From: Sulfurimicrobium sp031426915
Lineage (GTDB): Bacteria; Pseudomonadota; Gammaproteobacteria; Burkholderiales; Sulfuricellaceae
Length of the DNA stretch: 64,000 nt
NCBI GenBank assembly: GCA_031426915.1
Contig: JASJPB010000008.1
Coordinates: 1-64,000 of the forward strand
Reading direction: 5' to 3'
The notes beneath the pieces are model-generated. The model was not told the origin of the DNA. It saw only the letters and a list, made by a program, of their open reading frames with translations, and searched no databases. Made by a program: the position numbers and the translations under genes. Each line of letters begins with the position of its first letter. The first letter of the stretch is position 1. Below are positions 1 through 9,100 of the stretch, one piece after another.

Positions 1-52
1 AAGGTAGCAGATTCTCCACTTATCGGCTTGTTCAGTTTTCCGGGGCCACTTC
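1..52. mobile_element. Possible insertion-sequence end (partial, at window edge)
   Basis: The ABC ATPase frame loses all family similarity at about base 52, and the remaining bases match no continuation of that gene in any frame. On the minus strand the foreign sequence begins GAAGTGGCCCCGGAAAACTG. Its layout of CCC, about seven bases, then TGAACA resembles the terminal repeats of IS3-family elements. This is inferred from layout only. No transposase is visible because the window ends. Confidence 0.3.
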
Positions 53-262
53 TGTATGCGCTAGGTCCACGCCGTCGAGCAGAATCCGGCCAGAGTCTGG
101 CGCCTCGAAGCCGGCGATCATGCGCAACAGAGTGGTCTTGCCGCAACCGGAAGGACCGAGCAGGGTAAAAAACTCCCCCGCCTCGACGCTGAAGCTGACA
201 TCGTCCACCGCCAAAAGCTCGCCATAGCGGCGGCTTACTTTGCGGATTTCCAGGATAGCCAT
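32..262 (-). pseudogene. Truncated ABC transporter ATP-binding protein (PotA/PotG-like)
   Basis: This is the N-terminal 76 residues of an ABC ATPase of the polyamine/ferric/sulfate import class. It carries the Walker A motif GPSGCGKTT at about residues 36-44 and the start of the helical domain ending GVDLAHT. Intact family members run to 300-370 residues. Here the frame continues only as EVAPEN and a TGA. The Q-loop, LSGGQ signature, Walker B and regulatory domain are all absent, and neither other frame restores them, so a simple frameshift is unlikely. The start ATG at 262 follows a TATACT box by seven bases, which could give a near-leaderless message. It is most probably a gene broken by an insertion or rearrangement at about base 52. 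The substrate cannot be told. Confidence 0.75.
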
Positions 263-394
263 GGGGAAAAGTATACCCCCTCGCGGTGTTGAAAATCAGA
301 TCGAAGCGTGCATCCGGTGCTGCCTATAGCCTGGGTTTGCAAACCGCGCCGGAGCGGGCACCGACTTCATGCGTGCCTTGCCCTGGACTAATGC

Positions 395-919
395 TCAGTG
401 CTGCGCACTGGCTTCCATCAGCCGGTTGGTATAAGCCATGGCCATGGCCGACAGCACGAAGGTCATGTGGATAATGACCTGCCACATCATGGTCTGCTGA
501 TTCATGTTGGGCGCCTCGATAAAGGTCTTGAGCAGGTGAATGGAGGAAATGCCGATCAGCGCCATCGACAGCTTGACCTTCATGGTGCCTGCGTTGACGT
601 GCTCCAGCCACTCCGGCTGATCGGGATTGCCTTCCAGATACAGGCGCGACACGAAGGTTTCGTAGCCGCCAACAATGACCATCAACAACAGGTTCGCGAT
701 CATGACCACGTCGATCAGGCCCAGCACGACCAGCATGATTTCTGTTTCGGTAACGGTCTTGGTATGCTGGACCAGATGCGTCAGCTCGACGCCGAAATGG
801 TAGACATACACCGCTTGCGCCACGATGAGCCCGAGATAGAGCGGCGCCTGCAGCCAGCGGCTGGCGAATACCACCCTCGCCATCAGTTTGAGAGCGCTGT
901 TTTGATGCTTCGTTTCCAT
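395..919 (-). CDS. YqhA / UPF0114 (TIGR00645) family inner-membrane protein
   Basis: A 174-residue integral membrane protein with about four hydrophobic segments at roughly residues 25-45, 62-85, 115-135 and 145-165. It resembles the YqhA/UPF0114 family, whose biochemical role is unknown. The segments around LYLGLIVAQAVYVYHF and the stretch from VVMIANLLLM to GGYETFVSRL are characteristic. Length matches the family (about 165-175). The start is well set by an AAAGGAAA ribosome site just upstream of the ATG. It is transcribed alone from a 235-base upstream gap that holds a TATAAT box and a perfect inverted repeat. The broken ABC gene lies downstream on the same strand. Confidence 0.85.
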   Translation of the reverse strand: METKHQNSALKLMARVVFASRWLQAPLYLGLIVAQAVYVYHFGVELTHLVQHTKTVTETEIMLVVLGLIDVVMIANLLLMVIVGGYETFVSRLYLEGNPDQPEWLEHVNAGTMKVKLSMALIGISSIHLLKTFIEAPNMNQQTMMWQVIIHMTFVLSAMAMAYTNRLMEASAQH

Positions 920-945
920 GGATTTCCTTTTCCTGTTCGATTAGG

Positions 946-960
946 GTGAACATCGTTCAC
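946..960. promoter_or_regulatory. Inverted repeat, candidate operator upstream of yqhA-like gene
   Basis: GTGAACATCGTTCAC is a perfect inverted repeat with six-base arms and a three-base spacer, 27 bases upstream of the start codon. Its size and symmetry suit a small dimeric repressor. No regulator gene is adjacent, so the binding protein is unknown. Confidence 0.3.
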
Positions 961-1076
961 GTGTTCGCCAGACCGGCCGGCCGGCGATGCCGGAAGTCGC
1001 GATATTTTGTGGCAATTCCCCGGCTTTCACGCCCCCTGGCCGGTGTAGCGCCGCGATCATCGGAGATGTTCGGGTC

Positions 1077-1082
1077 ATTATA
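1077..1082 (-). promoter_or_regulatory. Candidate -10 box for the yqhA-like gene
   Basis: A perfect TATAAT reads on the minus strand here. No good -35 hexamer lies at 16-18 bases upstream. If used, it gives a leader of about 150 bases containing GC-rich hairpin-forming sequence and the inverted repeat at 946-960. Confidence 0.3.
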
Positions 1083-1154
1083 GTCCAACGGTCAATAGCC
1101 AATGCTGCATGGTACAGCGCCAGATCAATCACGGAAATCGGATGCCCGAAACAT

Positions 1155-2651
1155 TCATTTGTCCCCATGATGCTGCGGGTGCACCACGCCCTCGTGGGAG
1201 TGCGCCGCATGGCCGTGCAGGTAGGCGTGGGCATGCTCCAGCGGCGTGGGCTTGCCGACGAAATGCGGCAGCAGCGAGCCGATCACCATGCCCGCGGCAC
1301 TGGCAAGAAGGCCCACCAGCTGCGGCGGCCAGACTGTCGACGGCCGCAACAGTTCCAGCAGCACCCAGGTCACCAAGCCGGCCATGATGGAGAACAGCGC
1401 GCCCTGTGTGTTGGCGCGCTTCCAGTACAGCCCGGCGAAAAGGGGGATGAAGGCCGCCACCAACGTGACCTTGTAGGCATTCTCCACCATCTTGAAAATG
1501 CTGGCCTGGGAATTCAGCGCAAAAGCCAGCACCACCACCGCAAAACACACGATCACGCCGCGCATCAGCATGAGGAAAGTGTGGTCGCGCATGTTGGGGA
1601 AAAAACCCTTGACGATGTTTTCCGAGAAAGACACCGAGGGTGCCAGCAACGTCGCCGAGGAACAACTCATGATGGCCGAGAGCAGCGCGCCGAAGAACAC
1701 CACCTGGGCGAGCACAGGCGTGTGCTGCAGGATCAGGGTGGGCAGCACCAGCTGGGGGTCGGTTTCCAGCAGCTGGCCGAACATTTTGGGGTCGATCAGG
1801 GTTGCCGAGTAGGCGAGGAACATCGGCACGAAGGCGAAGGCGAAATAGATCGAGCCGCCCAGCACCGAGCCACGCACGGCGGTCTTCTCGTCCTTGGCGG
1901 AGGTGATCCGCTGGAACACGTCCTGCTGCGGAATCGAACCCAGCATCATGGTGACCCAGGCACCGATGAAGGGAATCCACTCCGAGGCCTTGGCGGCCGG
2001 GAAGAAATCCAGCTTGCCGGCAGCGGCGGCATGGCTCACCACCGCGCCCACCCCGCCGGTGAGGCCGGAAATGACGTAGCCGATGTAGAGCATGCCGCCC
2101 ATGATCACCGTCATCTGCACGAAATCCAGCACTGCCACCGAGAGCATGCCGCCGAAGGTGGTGTAGGTGAGCACGATGGCCGCGCCCAGCACCATGCCCA
2201 TGGACTGGCTGATGCCGCCGTCGGTGACGACGAAGAACACCAGCCCCAGCGCCTTGATCTGCGCCGAGACCCAACCCAGGTAGGAGGCCACGATGCACAG
2301 CGTGGTGACCACTTCCACGGTGCGGTTGTAGCGCAGGCGATAATAATCGCCGATGGTGAGCAGATTCATGCGGTACAGCTTGCTGGCGAAAAACACGCCG
2401 GCCAGGATCAGGCACAGGCTGGCACCGAAAGGGTCGGCGACGACGCCGCGCAGGCCTTCCTTGGTGAAGGTGGCGGAGATGCCGAGCACTGTCTCGGCGC
2501 CGAACCAGGTGGCGAATACCGTGGCGGTCACCACCGGCAAGGGAAGATGGCGCCCCGCCACGGCAAAATCCTTGGCGTTGTGGACGCGGGTGGCGGCGAT
2601 CAGGCCGATGCCGATGGAAATGAGCAGGTAGAGGGCAACGAACCAGATCAT
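1155..2651 (-). CDS. Sodium:solute symporter (SSF/SLC5 family) with histidine-rich C-terminal tail
   Basis: A 498-residue membrane protein with about 13 hydrophobic segments, typical of the SSF family that couples Na+ entry to uptake of sugars, amino acids, carboxylates or urea. The fold is supported by the early ATVFATWFGAETVLG segment (TM2, ligand site), the TTFGGMLSVAVLDFVQ segment, and GALLSAIMSCSSATLLAPS (TM8, Na+ site). The substrate cannot be inferred. The last 28 residues hold nine histidines, spaced like a metal-binding tail. It follows ubiB by 22 bases on the same strand, so it is probably the last gene of the ubiquinone operon. The ATG at 2651 is the only start that keeps the first membrane helix. 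Confidence 0.88.
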   Translation of the reverse strand: MIWFVALYLLISIGIGLIAATRVHNAKDFAVAGRHLPLPVVTATVFATWFGAETVLGISATFTKEGLRGVVADPFGASLCLILAGVFFASKLYRMNLLTIGDYYRLRYNRTVEVVTTLCIVASYLGWVSAQIKALGLVFFVVTDGGISQSMGMVLGAAIVLTYTTFGGMLSVAVLDFVQMTVIMGGMLYIGYVISGLTGGVGAVVSHAAAAGKLDFFPAAKASEWIPFIGAWVTMMLGSIPQQDVFQRITSAKDEKTAVRGSVLGGSIYFAFAFVPMFLAYSATLIDPKMFGQLLETDPQLVLPTLILQHTPVLAQVVFFGALLSAIMSCSSATLLAPSVSFSENIVKGFFPNMRDHTFLMLMRGVIVCFAVVVLAFALNSQASIFKMVENAYKVTLVAAFIPLFAGLYWKRANTQGALFSIMAGLVTWVLLELLRPSTVWPPQLVGLLASAAGMVIGSLLPHFVGKPTPLEHAHAYLHGHAAHSHEGVVHPQHHGDK

Positions 2652-2673
2652 CGGCTGTTATCCATTCACTCGA

Positions 2674-4197
2674 TCAAAACGGCAGCACCAGGAATGGGAG
2701 CACCAAATAGGCCGCCAGCAGCAAGGCCAGCACGGTCAGCAGCCGGTTCTGGCGCCGCAGGCCCTGGTTGATCTGCTGCCAGGGCGGCGGGGTGTCGGGT
2801 TGCTGCACGGCGGCAAGCGCCTGCTGTGCCAGGCGCGGCAGCTGCGGGAGGATGGTGGCCCAGTTCGGGGCTTCGGCCTTGAGCGTCTTGATCAGGCCGC
2901 GCCAGCCGATCTGTTCTGACATCCAGCGTTCCAGGTAGGGCTTGGCGGTCTGCCACAGGTCCAGGTCGGGGTCGAGCTCGCGCCCCAGACCCTCGATATT
3001 GAGCAGGGTTTTCTGCAGCAGCACCAGTTGCGGCTGGATTTCCACGTTGAAGCGGCGCGAGGCCTGGAACAGCCCGAGCAGCACGCGTCCGAAGGAAATT
3101 TCCTTGAGGGGCCGGTCGAAAGCCTGCTCGCACACGGCGCGGATCGCCGCCTCGAACTCGTCCACCCGGGTATCCCGCGGCGCCCAGCCGGATTCGATGT
3201 GGGCCTGGGCCACGCGCTTGTAGTCGCGGCGGAAGAAGGCGAGGAAATTCTGCGCCAGATAGTTGCGGTCCACGTCGGTCAGCGTGCCCATGATGCCGAA
3301 ATCGAGCGCGATATAGCGCCCGTCCGGTGCCACCAGGATGTTGCCGGGATGCATGTCGGCATGGAAGAAGCCGTCGCGGAACACCTGGGTGAAGAAGATT
3401 TCCACCCCGGCACAGGCCAGCTTGGGGATATCGAGGCCCTGCTCCCTGAGGCGCTCAATCTGGCTGATGGGCGTGCCGTCCATCCATTCCATCACCATCA
3501 CCTCGGTGTGGCAGTAGTCCCAGAAAACCTCCGGCACCAGCAGCAAATCGGAGCCCTCGAAATTGCGCCGCAACTGGGAAGCGTTGGCGGCCTCGCGCAT
3601 CAGGTCGAGCTCGTCGTGCAGGTGCTTCTCGAACTCCGCCACCACCTCGCGCGGCTTGAGGCGCCTGCCGTCGGCCCACAGCGTCTCGATCAGGCCGCCG
3701 GCGACGTACAGCAGGTCGATGTCCTTGTCGATCAGCGGCGCGATACCGGGGCGCAGTATTTTCACCGCGGCGCGGCGCCCGTTCTTCAGCACCGCCAGGT
3801 GGACCTGGGCTACCGAGGCGGAAGCTATCGGTATCTGGTCGAATTCGGCAAACACTTGCTCCACCGGCTTGCCATATACCTTGCGCAGTGTTTCCAGCGC
3901 CTGGGCGGTGGGGAATGGCGGCACGCGATCCTGCAGCTTGGCCAGTTCGTCGGCGAGATCGAGTGGCACCAGATCACGCCGGGTGGACAACACCTGGCCG
4001 AACTTGACGAAAATCGGACCCAGCGCCTCCAGCGCCATGCGCAAACGCTCGGCACGCGGCGCCTTGATCGGGCGCCAGAACAGCGCCAGCTTCACCAGTG
4101 GACGCAACCACTGAAAGCGTTCGTGGCCGAGGAAAAACTCCTCCAGGCCGAAGCGGAACACCACGTGCAATATCTTGATCAGGCGTAGTAGTCGCAT
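2674..4197 (-). CDS. ubiB: Ubiquinone biosynthesis accessory ATPase/kinase-like protein UbiB
   Basis: A 507-residue member of the ABC1/ADCK/UbiB family, an atypical protein-kinase-like fold needed for aerobic ubiquinone synthesis. The diagnostic KxGQ motif is present (FVKFGQVLSTRRDL, about residues 62-75). The alanine-rich loop is SASVAQVH, the catalytic-type loop is FFHADMHPGNI, and the metal-binding DFG is in ALDFGIMGTL. The C-terminus ends in one or two membrane helices (LLTVLALLLAAYLVLPF), as in E. coli UbiB. The start ATG overlaps the ubiJ stop by one base (TGATG), implying translational coupling. It acts at the inner membrane with UbiJ and the Coq/Ubi assembly. Confidence 0.97.
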   Translation of the reverse strand: MRLLRLIKILHVVFRFGLEEFFLGHERFQWLRPLVKLALFWRPIKAPRAERLRMALEALGPIFVKFGQVLSTRRDLVPLDLADELAKLQDRVPPFPTAQALETLRKVYGKPVEQVFAEFDQIPIASASVAQVHLAVLKNGRRAAVKILRPGIAPLIDKDIDLLYVAGGLIETLWADGRRLKPREVVAEFEKHLHDELDLMREAANASQLRRNFEGSDLLLVPEVFWDYCHTEVMVMEWMDGTPISQIERLREQGLDIPKLACAGVEIFFTQVFRDGFFHADMHPGNILVAPDGRYIALDFGIMGTLTDVDRNYLAQNFLAFFRRDYKRVAQAHIESGWAPRDTRVDEFEAAIRAVCEQAFDRPLKEISFGRVLLGLFQASRRFNVEIQPQLVLLQKTLLNIEGLGRELDPDLDLWQTAKPYLERWMSEQIGWRGLIKTLKAEAPNWATILPQLPRLAQQALAAVQQPDTPPPWQQINQGLRRQNRLLTVLALLLAAYLVLPFLVLPF

Positions 4198-4799
4198 CAG
4201 GATTCCAGGCGGGAGATGCGTTTTTCCAGCCGCTCCACCGCATCGCGCACGGCATCCACGTCCCGGATGAAATGCCCGACATCGGCACCCTTGACCAGCA
4301 GCGGCTGCTCCTCGGTCCAGTATTCGATCAAATTGCCGATCAGGTTCTCGGCGGCCTGTTTCTGGAAGGCGAACAATTCCGCCCCGGTTCGGGCCAAACG
4401 GTGGCCCAGCACATCGCCGAAGATTTTACTCAGATCCTCTTCCGCATCCCAGCGCAGGTTTTGCATCACATTGCCGAAATCCACCGCCAGCCCGGCATCG
4501 CCCGCAGTGTGTACCAACTCCTGCGGCAGCGGCCGAGACGAAAGCACATGGAACAACGCAAGCGGGGAAACGCCAAGGGTGGCATCCGGCTCCGCGCCGT
4601 GCGGCGCGGCGGAGATCATACCGTTGTCGTCAACGGCAAGCAGCAGCAACAGCGGTGGCAGGTTGACCCGGAGGGTCTTGCCGGCATGGCGCTGCAAGCG
4701 CTCGCGCGACCACGGCTGGGTTTGCAGCAGATGATTGAAGGTCGCGGCGAAGGCTTGTGCGCTCAGCGGGCGAGGCGGTTCGACTGGCGACGACTCCAT
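4197..4799 (-). CDS. ubiJ: Ubiquinone biosynthesis accessory factor UbiJ (SCP2 domain)
   Basis: A 200-residue protein, the usual UbiJ length. The N-terminal half forms an SCP2-like sterol-carrier domain (about residues 15-115, with NLPPLLLLLAVDDNGMI). The C-terminal half is helical and likely coiled coil, ending in AVERLEKRISRLES. UbiJ binds ubiquinone intermediates and, with UbiK, scaffolds the soluble Ubi complex. The assignment rests on this architecture together with its place between ubiE and ubiB, which is the standard order. It starts three bases after ubiE ends and overlaps ubiB by one base. Confidence 0.93.
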   Translation of the reverse strand: MESSPVEPPRPLSAQAFAATFNHLLQTQPWSRERLQRHAGKTLRVNLPPLLLLLAVDDNGMISAAPHGAEPDATLGVSPLALFHVLSSRPLPQELVHTAGDAGLAVDFGNVMQNLRWDAEEDLSKIFGDVLGHRLARTGAELFAFQKQAAENLIGNLIEYWTEEQPLLVKGADVGHFIRDVDAVRDAVERLEKRISRLES

Positions 4800-4802
4800 A
4801 AG

Positions 4803-5540
4803 CTAGAGCTTGAAGCCTTTATGCAGCGCCACCACGCCGCCGGTGAGATTGAAATACTCCACCCGCTCCAGGCCTGCCTCCTGCATCATCTGCTTGAGGG
4901 TTTCCTGATCGGGATGCATGCGGATGGATTCGGCCAGATAGCGATAGCTGGCCTCGTCATTGGCGATCAGCTTGCCCATGACGGGCAGCAATTTGAAGGA
5001 ATACAAGTCGTACAGCGGCCGCAACGGTGCCGCGACCTTGGAAAACTCCAGCACCAGCACCCGCCCGCCGGGCTTGATGACGCGGTACATTTCCTTCAGT
5101 GCCGCATCCTTGTGAGTCATGTTGCGCAGGCCGAAAGCCACCGTCACGCAATCGAAATAATTGCTCGGGAAAGGCAGCTTCTCGCCATCGCATTGCGCCG
5201 CGGTCGGGTTGAACCCCGCGTCCAGCAGCCGGTCTCGGCCCACGGTGAGCATGGAGCTGTTGATGTCGGTCAGGATCACCTGGCCGGTGGGCCCGACTTT
5301 CTTGGCGAACTGCAGCGACAGATCGGCGCTGCCGCCGGCCACATCCAATACCTTGCCGCCGGCGCGCACGCCGCTTTGCTCGATAGCGAAAATTTTCCAC
5401 AGGCGATGCAGACCGCCGGACATGACATCGTTCATCAGGTCATAGCGGTTGGCCACGGAATGGAATACTTCCGCGACCTTGCTCGCCTTTTCTTCCTCGG
5501 CGACGGTCGCGAAGCCGAAATGCGTGGTTTTGTCGCTCAT
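4803..5540 (-). CDS. ubiE: Demethylmenaquinone/2-polyprenyl-6-methoxybenzoquinol C-methyltransferase UbiE
   Basis: A 245-residue class I SAM-dependent methyltransferase of ubiquinone (and possibly menaquinone) synthesis. The UbiE signature YDLMNDVMSGGLHRLWK occurs near residues 34-50, followed by the SAM-binding glycine motif VLDVAGGSADLSL (about residues 65-77) and the second signature RVLVLEFSK. The start is taken at ATG 5540 (MSDKTTHFGF), which matches the family N-terminus. The open frame upstream only reads through the end of the preceding gene. That gene's stop precedes this ATG by one base, so the two are likely translationally coupled. Confidence 0.97.
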   Translation of the reverse strand: MSDKTTHFGFATVAEEEKASKVAEVFHSVANRYDLMNDVMSGGLHRLWKIFAIEQSGVRAGGKVLDVAGGSADLSLQFAKKVGPTGQVILTDINSSMLTVGRDRLLDAGFNPTAAQCDGEKLPFPSNYFDCVTVAFGLRNMTHKDAALKEMYRVIKPGGRVLVLEFSKVAAPLRPLYDLYSFKLLPVMGKLIANDEASYRYLAESIRMHPDQETLKQMMQEAGLERVEYFNLTGGVVALHKGFKL

Positions 5541-5541
5541 G

Positions 5542-5991
5542 TTACTTGCTGCCACAACCGCCGGAACCGCAGCCACCCGAGCCGCAACCACCGGACTTCT
5601 TGGCAATGGCTTCATGCACCAGCGATTCACGACTACCACCGGCTTCCTGCAAACGGGCCAGATAGCTTTGCCACAGCGCGTCCTGATTCACCCCCAGGTC
5701 GTAAAGATAATCCCAGGAATAGATTCCTGTGTCGTGGCTGTCGGAAAAACGCAGAACTACGGCATAATTTCCTACCGGCTCGATAGCAGTAATTTCGACA
5801 TCTTTCTTGCCAAGCTGCAATGTTTCCTGCCCTGGTCCGTGACCGCGCACTTCGGCGGAAGGCGAGTAAACGCGCAGGAACTCGCACGGCAGGTGAAAGA
5901 CCTTGCCATCGGCGAAAGCAATCTCCAACTCGCGGGATTTCTGGTGCAACTTGATTTCGGTGGGGCGGGGGGTGTTTTGATCTAAGCCACT
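5542..5991 (-). CDS. DUF971 (gamma-butyrobetaine hydroxylase-like N-terminal domain) protein with Cys-rich tail
   Basis: A protein of about 149 residues. The body (residues 8-120) is a DUF971 domain, recognised by PTEIKLHQKSRELEI, CEFLRVYSPSAEV and the end GIYSWDYLYDLG. In eukaryotic carnitine enzymes this domain binds zinc. Stand-alone bacterial copies often sit near Fe-S or quinone genes and have no settled function. The tail SGGCGSGGCGSGGCGSK holds three tandem GGCGS units, suggesting metal or cluster binding. The start at 5991 is chosen because AAAGGA lies about nine bases upstream and because a promoter -10 box overlaps the longer frame. It is the first gene of the ubi operon. Confidence 0.85.
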   Translation of the reverse strand, partial: SGLDQNTPRPTEIKLHQKSRELEIAFADGKVFHLPCEFLRVYSPSAEVRGHGPGQETLQLGKKDVEITAIEPVGNYAVVLRFSDSHDTGIYSWDYLYDLGVNQDALWQSYLARLQEAGGSRESLVHEAIAKKSGGCGSGGCGSGGCGSK

Positions 5992-6022
5992 CATTCCATG
6001 CATTCCTTTTACATTGGGGTGA

Positions 6023-6051
6023 ATCATAACCGAGAACCGGTGCCGCGCCAA
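6023..6051 (-). promoter_or_regulatory. Sigma-70 promoter for the DUF971-ubiE-ubiJ-ubiB operon
   Basis: On the minus strand TTGGCG (6051-6046), a 17-base spacer and TATGAT (6028-6023) form a good sigma-70-type promoter. Transcription would begin near 6016, about 25 bases before the chosen start codon. Divergent from the gltB promoter. Confidence 0.6.
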
Positions 6052-6116
6052 TCGTGCAGGGCGTCCGGTTTAGATGGGTCTTAAAGCCATAATTTCCAGA
6101 AGCCCCCCTGAACTTA

Positions 6117-6145
6117 TTGATGGTTGGGCCAGTTGTGGGTAAAAT
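6117..6145 (+). promoter_or_regulatory. Sigma-70 promoter for gltBD
   Basis: TTGATG (6117-6122), a 17-base spacer and TAAAAT (6140-6145) match the sigma-70 consensus well. The predicted transcript starts near 6152, about 33 bases before the gltB ATG. Confidence 0.6.
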
Positions 6146-6184
6146 CGAGAACTTTTCACTTGAGTTTTTGGGGTAGCTTTGGCA

Positions 6185-9100
6185 ATGGACAGACAAGCCT
6201 GGTTGGACGGCACGCTTTACCGTCCGCATTTTGAGCAGGATAGCTGCGGTTTCGGCCTGATGGCCAACATGGACGACAAGCCTTCGCATTGGCTGGTCCA
6301 GACCGCGATCAATTCCCTTGCCTGCCTGACCCACCGCGGCGCTGTCGCCGCCGACGGCAAATCCGGCGACGGTTGCGGCCTGCTGTTCAAGAAGCCCGAC
6401 GCATTCCTGCGCGCCGTGGCCGCCGAAAACGGCTTCACCCTCGGCAAACTGTACGCCGCTGCCCTGGTGTTCCTCAACCGCGACGCTGCCACAGCCGAAA
6501 CCGCCCGCACCACGCTGACGCAGGAATTTGCCGCCCAAGGCCTGGCCGTGGCCGGTTTCCGCAAGGTGCCCAGCGACAACAGCGCACTCGGCAAATATGC
6601 GCTGGAGACCCTGCCCACGATCGAGCAGATTTTCATCAATGCGCCCGACGGGCTGGACGAAGCCGCTTTTGAGCGCAAGCTGTACATTGCCCGTCGCCGC
6701 GCCGAAAAAGCGCTGTCCAGCGACAACACGTTTTATCTGCCCACCCTGTCGTCCAAGGTCATGTCCTATAAGGGCCTGGTAACCCCCGCCAATCTGCCAG
6801 TGTTTTACCTCGATCTTCAGGATGAGCGTTTCGCCTCTTCGCTTGCGGTTTACCACCAACGCTTCTCCACCAACACCTGGCCGGAATGGCGCCTGGCGCA
6901 GCCGTTCCGCTACCTCGCGCACAACGGCGAAATCAATACCCTGCAGGGCAACCGCAGCTGGTCGCGCGCGCGCGAACAGACCTTCGTCTCCGAGCACCTG
7001 CCCAACATGGACGATGTGCGCCCCATCGTCTCCATGAACGGATCGGATTCCTTCAGCATGGACAACATGCTGGAGGGACTGGTGATGGGCGGCGTCAGCC
7101 TGTTCCGCGCGCTGCGCCTGATGGTGCCGCCGGCCTGGCAGAACGTGCAGACCATGGACCCGGACCTGCGCGCCTTCTACGAATACAACTCGATGCACAT
7201 GGAACCGTGGGACGGCCCGGCCGGCATGGTGCTCACCGACGGGCGCTACGGCGTGTGCGCGCTGGACCGCAACGGGCTGCGTCCGGCGCGTTTTGTCGTC
7301 ACCAGGGATCGCCACTTCACTATCGCCTCGGAAATCGGCGTATGGCCGTACCAGCCCGAGGATGTGGTGCAGAAGGGCCGCGTCAAGCCGGGCCAGATGA
7401 TCGCGGTGGATCTGCAGGAAGGAAAACTGCTGCTGTCCGACGACATCGACGGCCAGCTCAAGAACGCCCAACCCTACCGCAAGTGGCTGAAGGAAAACGC
7501 CATCCACCTCGAAACCGGCATCGACGAAGATAACGGTCTGGTGCTGCAGGGCCCGGACATGGCGCTGGTGGCCCAGAAGTTGTTCAACGTCAGCTTCGAG
7601 GAACGCGACCAGGTGCTGCGCGTGCTGGCCGAGGAAGGCCAGGAAGCCATCGGCTCGATGGGCGACGACACCCCGATGGCGGTGTTGAGCCGACAAGTCC
7701 GCTCGCCCTTCGACTATCTGCGCCAGCAGTTCGCCCAGGTGACCAACCCGCCGATCGACCCGATCCGCGAAGCGATCGTGATGTCGCTCAATACCTGCTT
7801 CGGCCCGGAACGCAATCTGTTCCAGGAAACCGCCCAACACGCCAAGCGCCTGGAAATCAGCTCACCGGTGCTGTCTCACGAGAAGTTCGCCAAGCTCACT
7901 TCGCTGAGCGAGCCCGAATACCGCAGCATCACGCTGGAACTCAATTACGATCCGGCCAAAACCAATCTCAAAGCCGCGCTGCATGCGCTTGCCGGTCAGG
8001 CGGTCGAGGCGGTGAAGAATGGCAAAGTGATCGTGGTGCTGTCTGACCGCAACATCGCCAGGGACAAGCTGACCATCCACGCCCTGTTCGCCACCGGCGC
8101 GGTGCATCATGCCCTGATCGACGCCGGCCTGCGCTGCAACTCCAACATCATCGTCGATACCGGCAGCGCGCGCGACCCGCACCACATCGCCAGCCTGATC
8201 GGCTACGGTGCCACGGCGGTGTTCCCCTACATCGCCTACCAGGCGATCAACGAGATGATCCGCGACGGCGAGATCAAGAACAACAGCCTGAATGAGGCGC
8301 TGTACAAGTACCGCAAGGGCATCAACAAGGGCCTGCTGAAAATCCTCTCCAAGATGGGGATTTCCACCGTCGCCAGCTATCGCGGTTCGCAACTGTTCGA
8401 AGCCGTGGGACTGGGCGAGGAAGTCATCGAACTGTGCCTGCCCGGCACGGTGAGCCGCATCAAGGGCGCCGATTTCGAGGATTTCGAGAGCGACCAGAAG
8501 CAACTGGTGAAATTCGCCTGGAACACCATGGAACCCCTGTCCCAGGGCGGCCTGCTCAAGTTCGTGTTCGGCGGCGAATACCACGCCTACAACCCGGACG
8601 TGGTGACCGAGCTGCAACAGGCGGTGCAGAAAACCGATTTCGCCGCCTACAAGCGTTTCGCCGCACTGGTGAACGAGCGCCCGGTGGCGATGCTGCGCGA
8701 CCTGATGAAGTTGAATCTGGATGCCAACCCCATTTCCATCGACGAAGTGGAGCCGGTGGAAGCCATCCTCAAGCGCTTCGACTCGGCTGCCATGAGTCTC
8801 GGCGCGCTCTCGCCGGAAGCCCACGAGGCGCTGGCGCAAGGCATGAACCGCCTCGGCGGCCGCTCCAACTCGGGCGAAGGCGGTGAAGACCCGGCACGCT
8901 ACGGCACCGACAAGATGTCCAAGATCAAGCAGGTGGCTTCCGGCCGTTTCGGCGTCACGCCACATTACCTGGTCAACGCCGAAGTGCTGCAGATCAAGGT
9001 GGCGCAGGGCGCCAAGCCGGGCGAAGGCGGCCAGTTGCCGGGCGACAAGGTATCGCCGATGATCGCCAAGCTGCGCTGCTCCAAGCCCGGCATTTCGCTG

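Noticed and set aside
987..2771. Long plus-strand open frame of 594 codons opposite the symporter gene
   Set aside because: It is rich in His, Arg, Gly and Gln with no domain, and it mirrors a clear SSF gene. It is an antisense frame opened by high GC content.
5633..7840. 735-codon minus-strand open frame opposite gltB
   Set aside because: It lies antisense to a fully conserved gltB, crosses the divergent promoter region and overlaps the DUF971 gene. No motif is recognisable.
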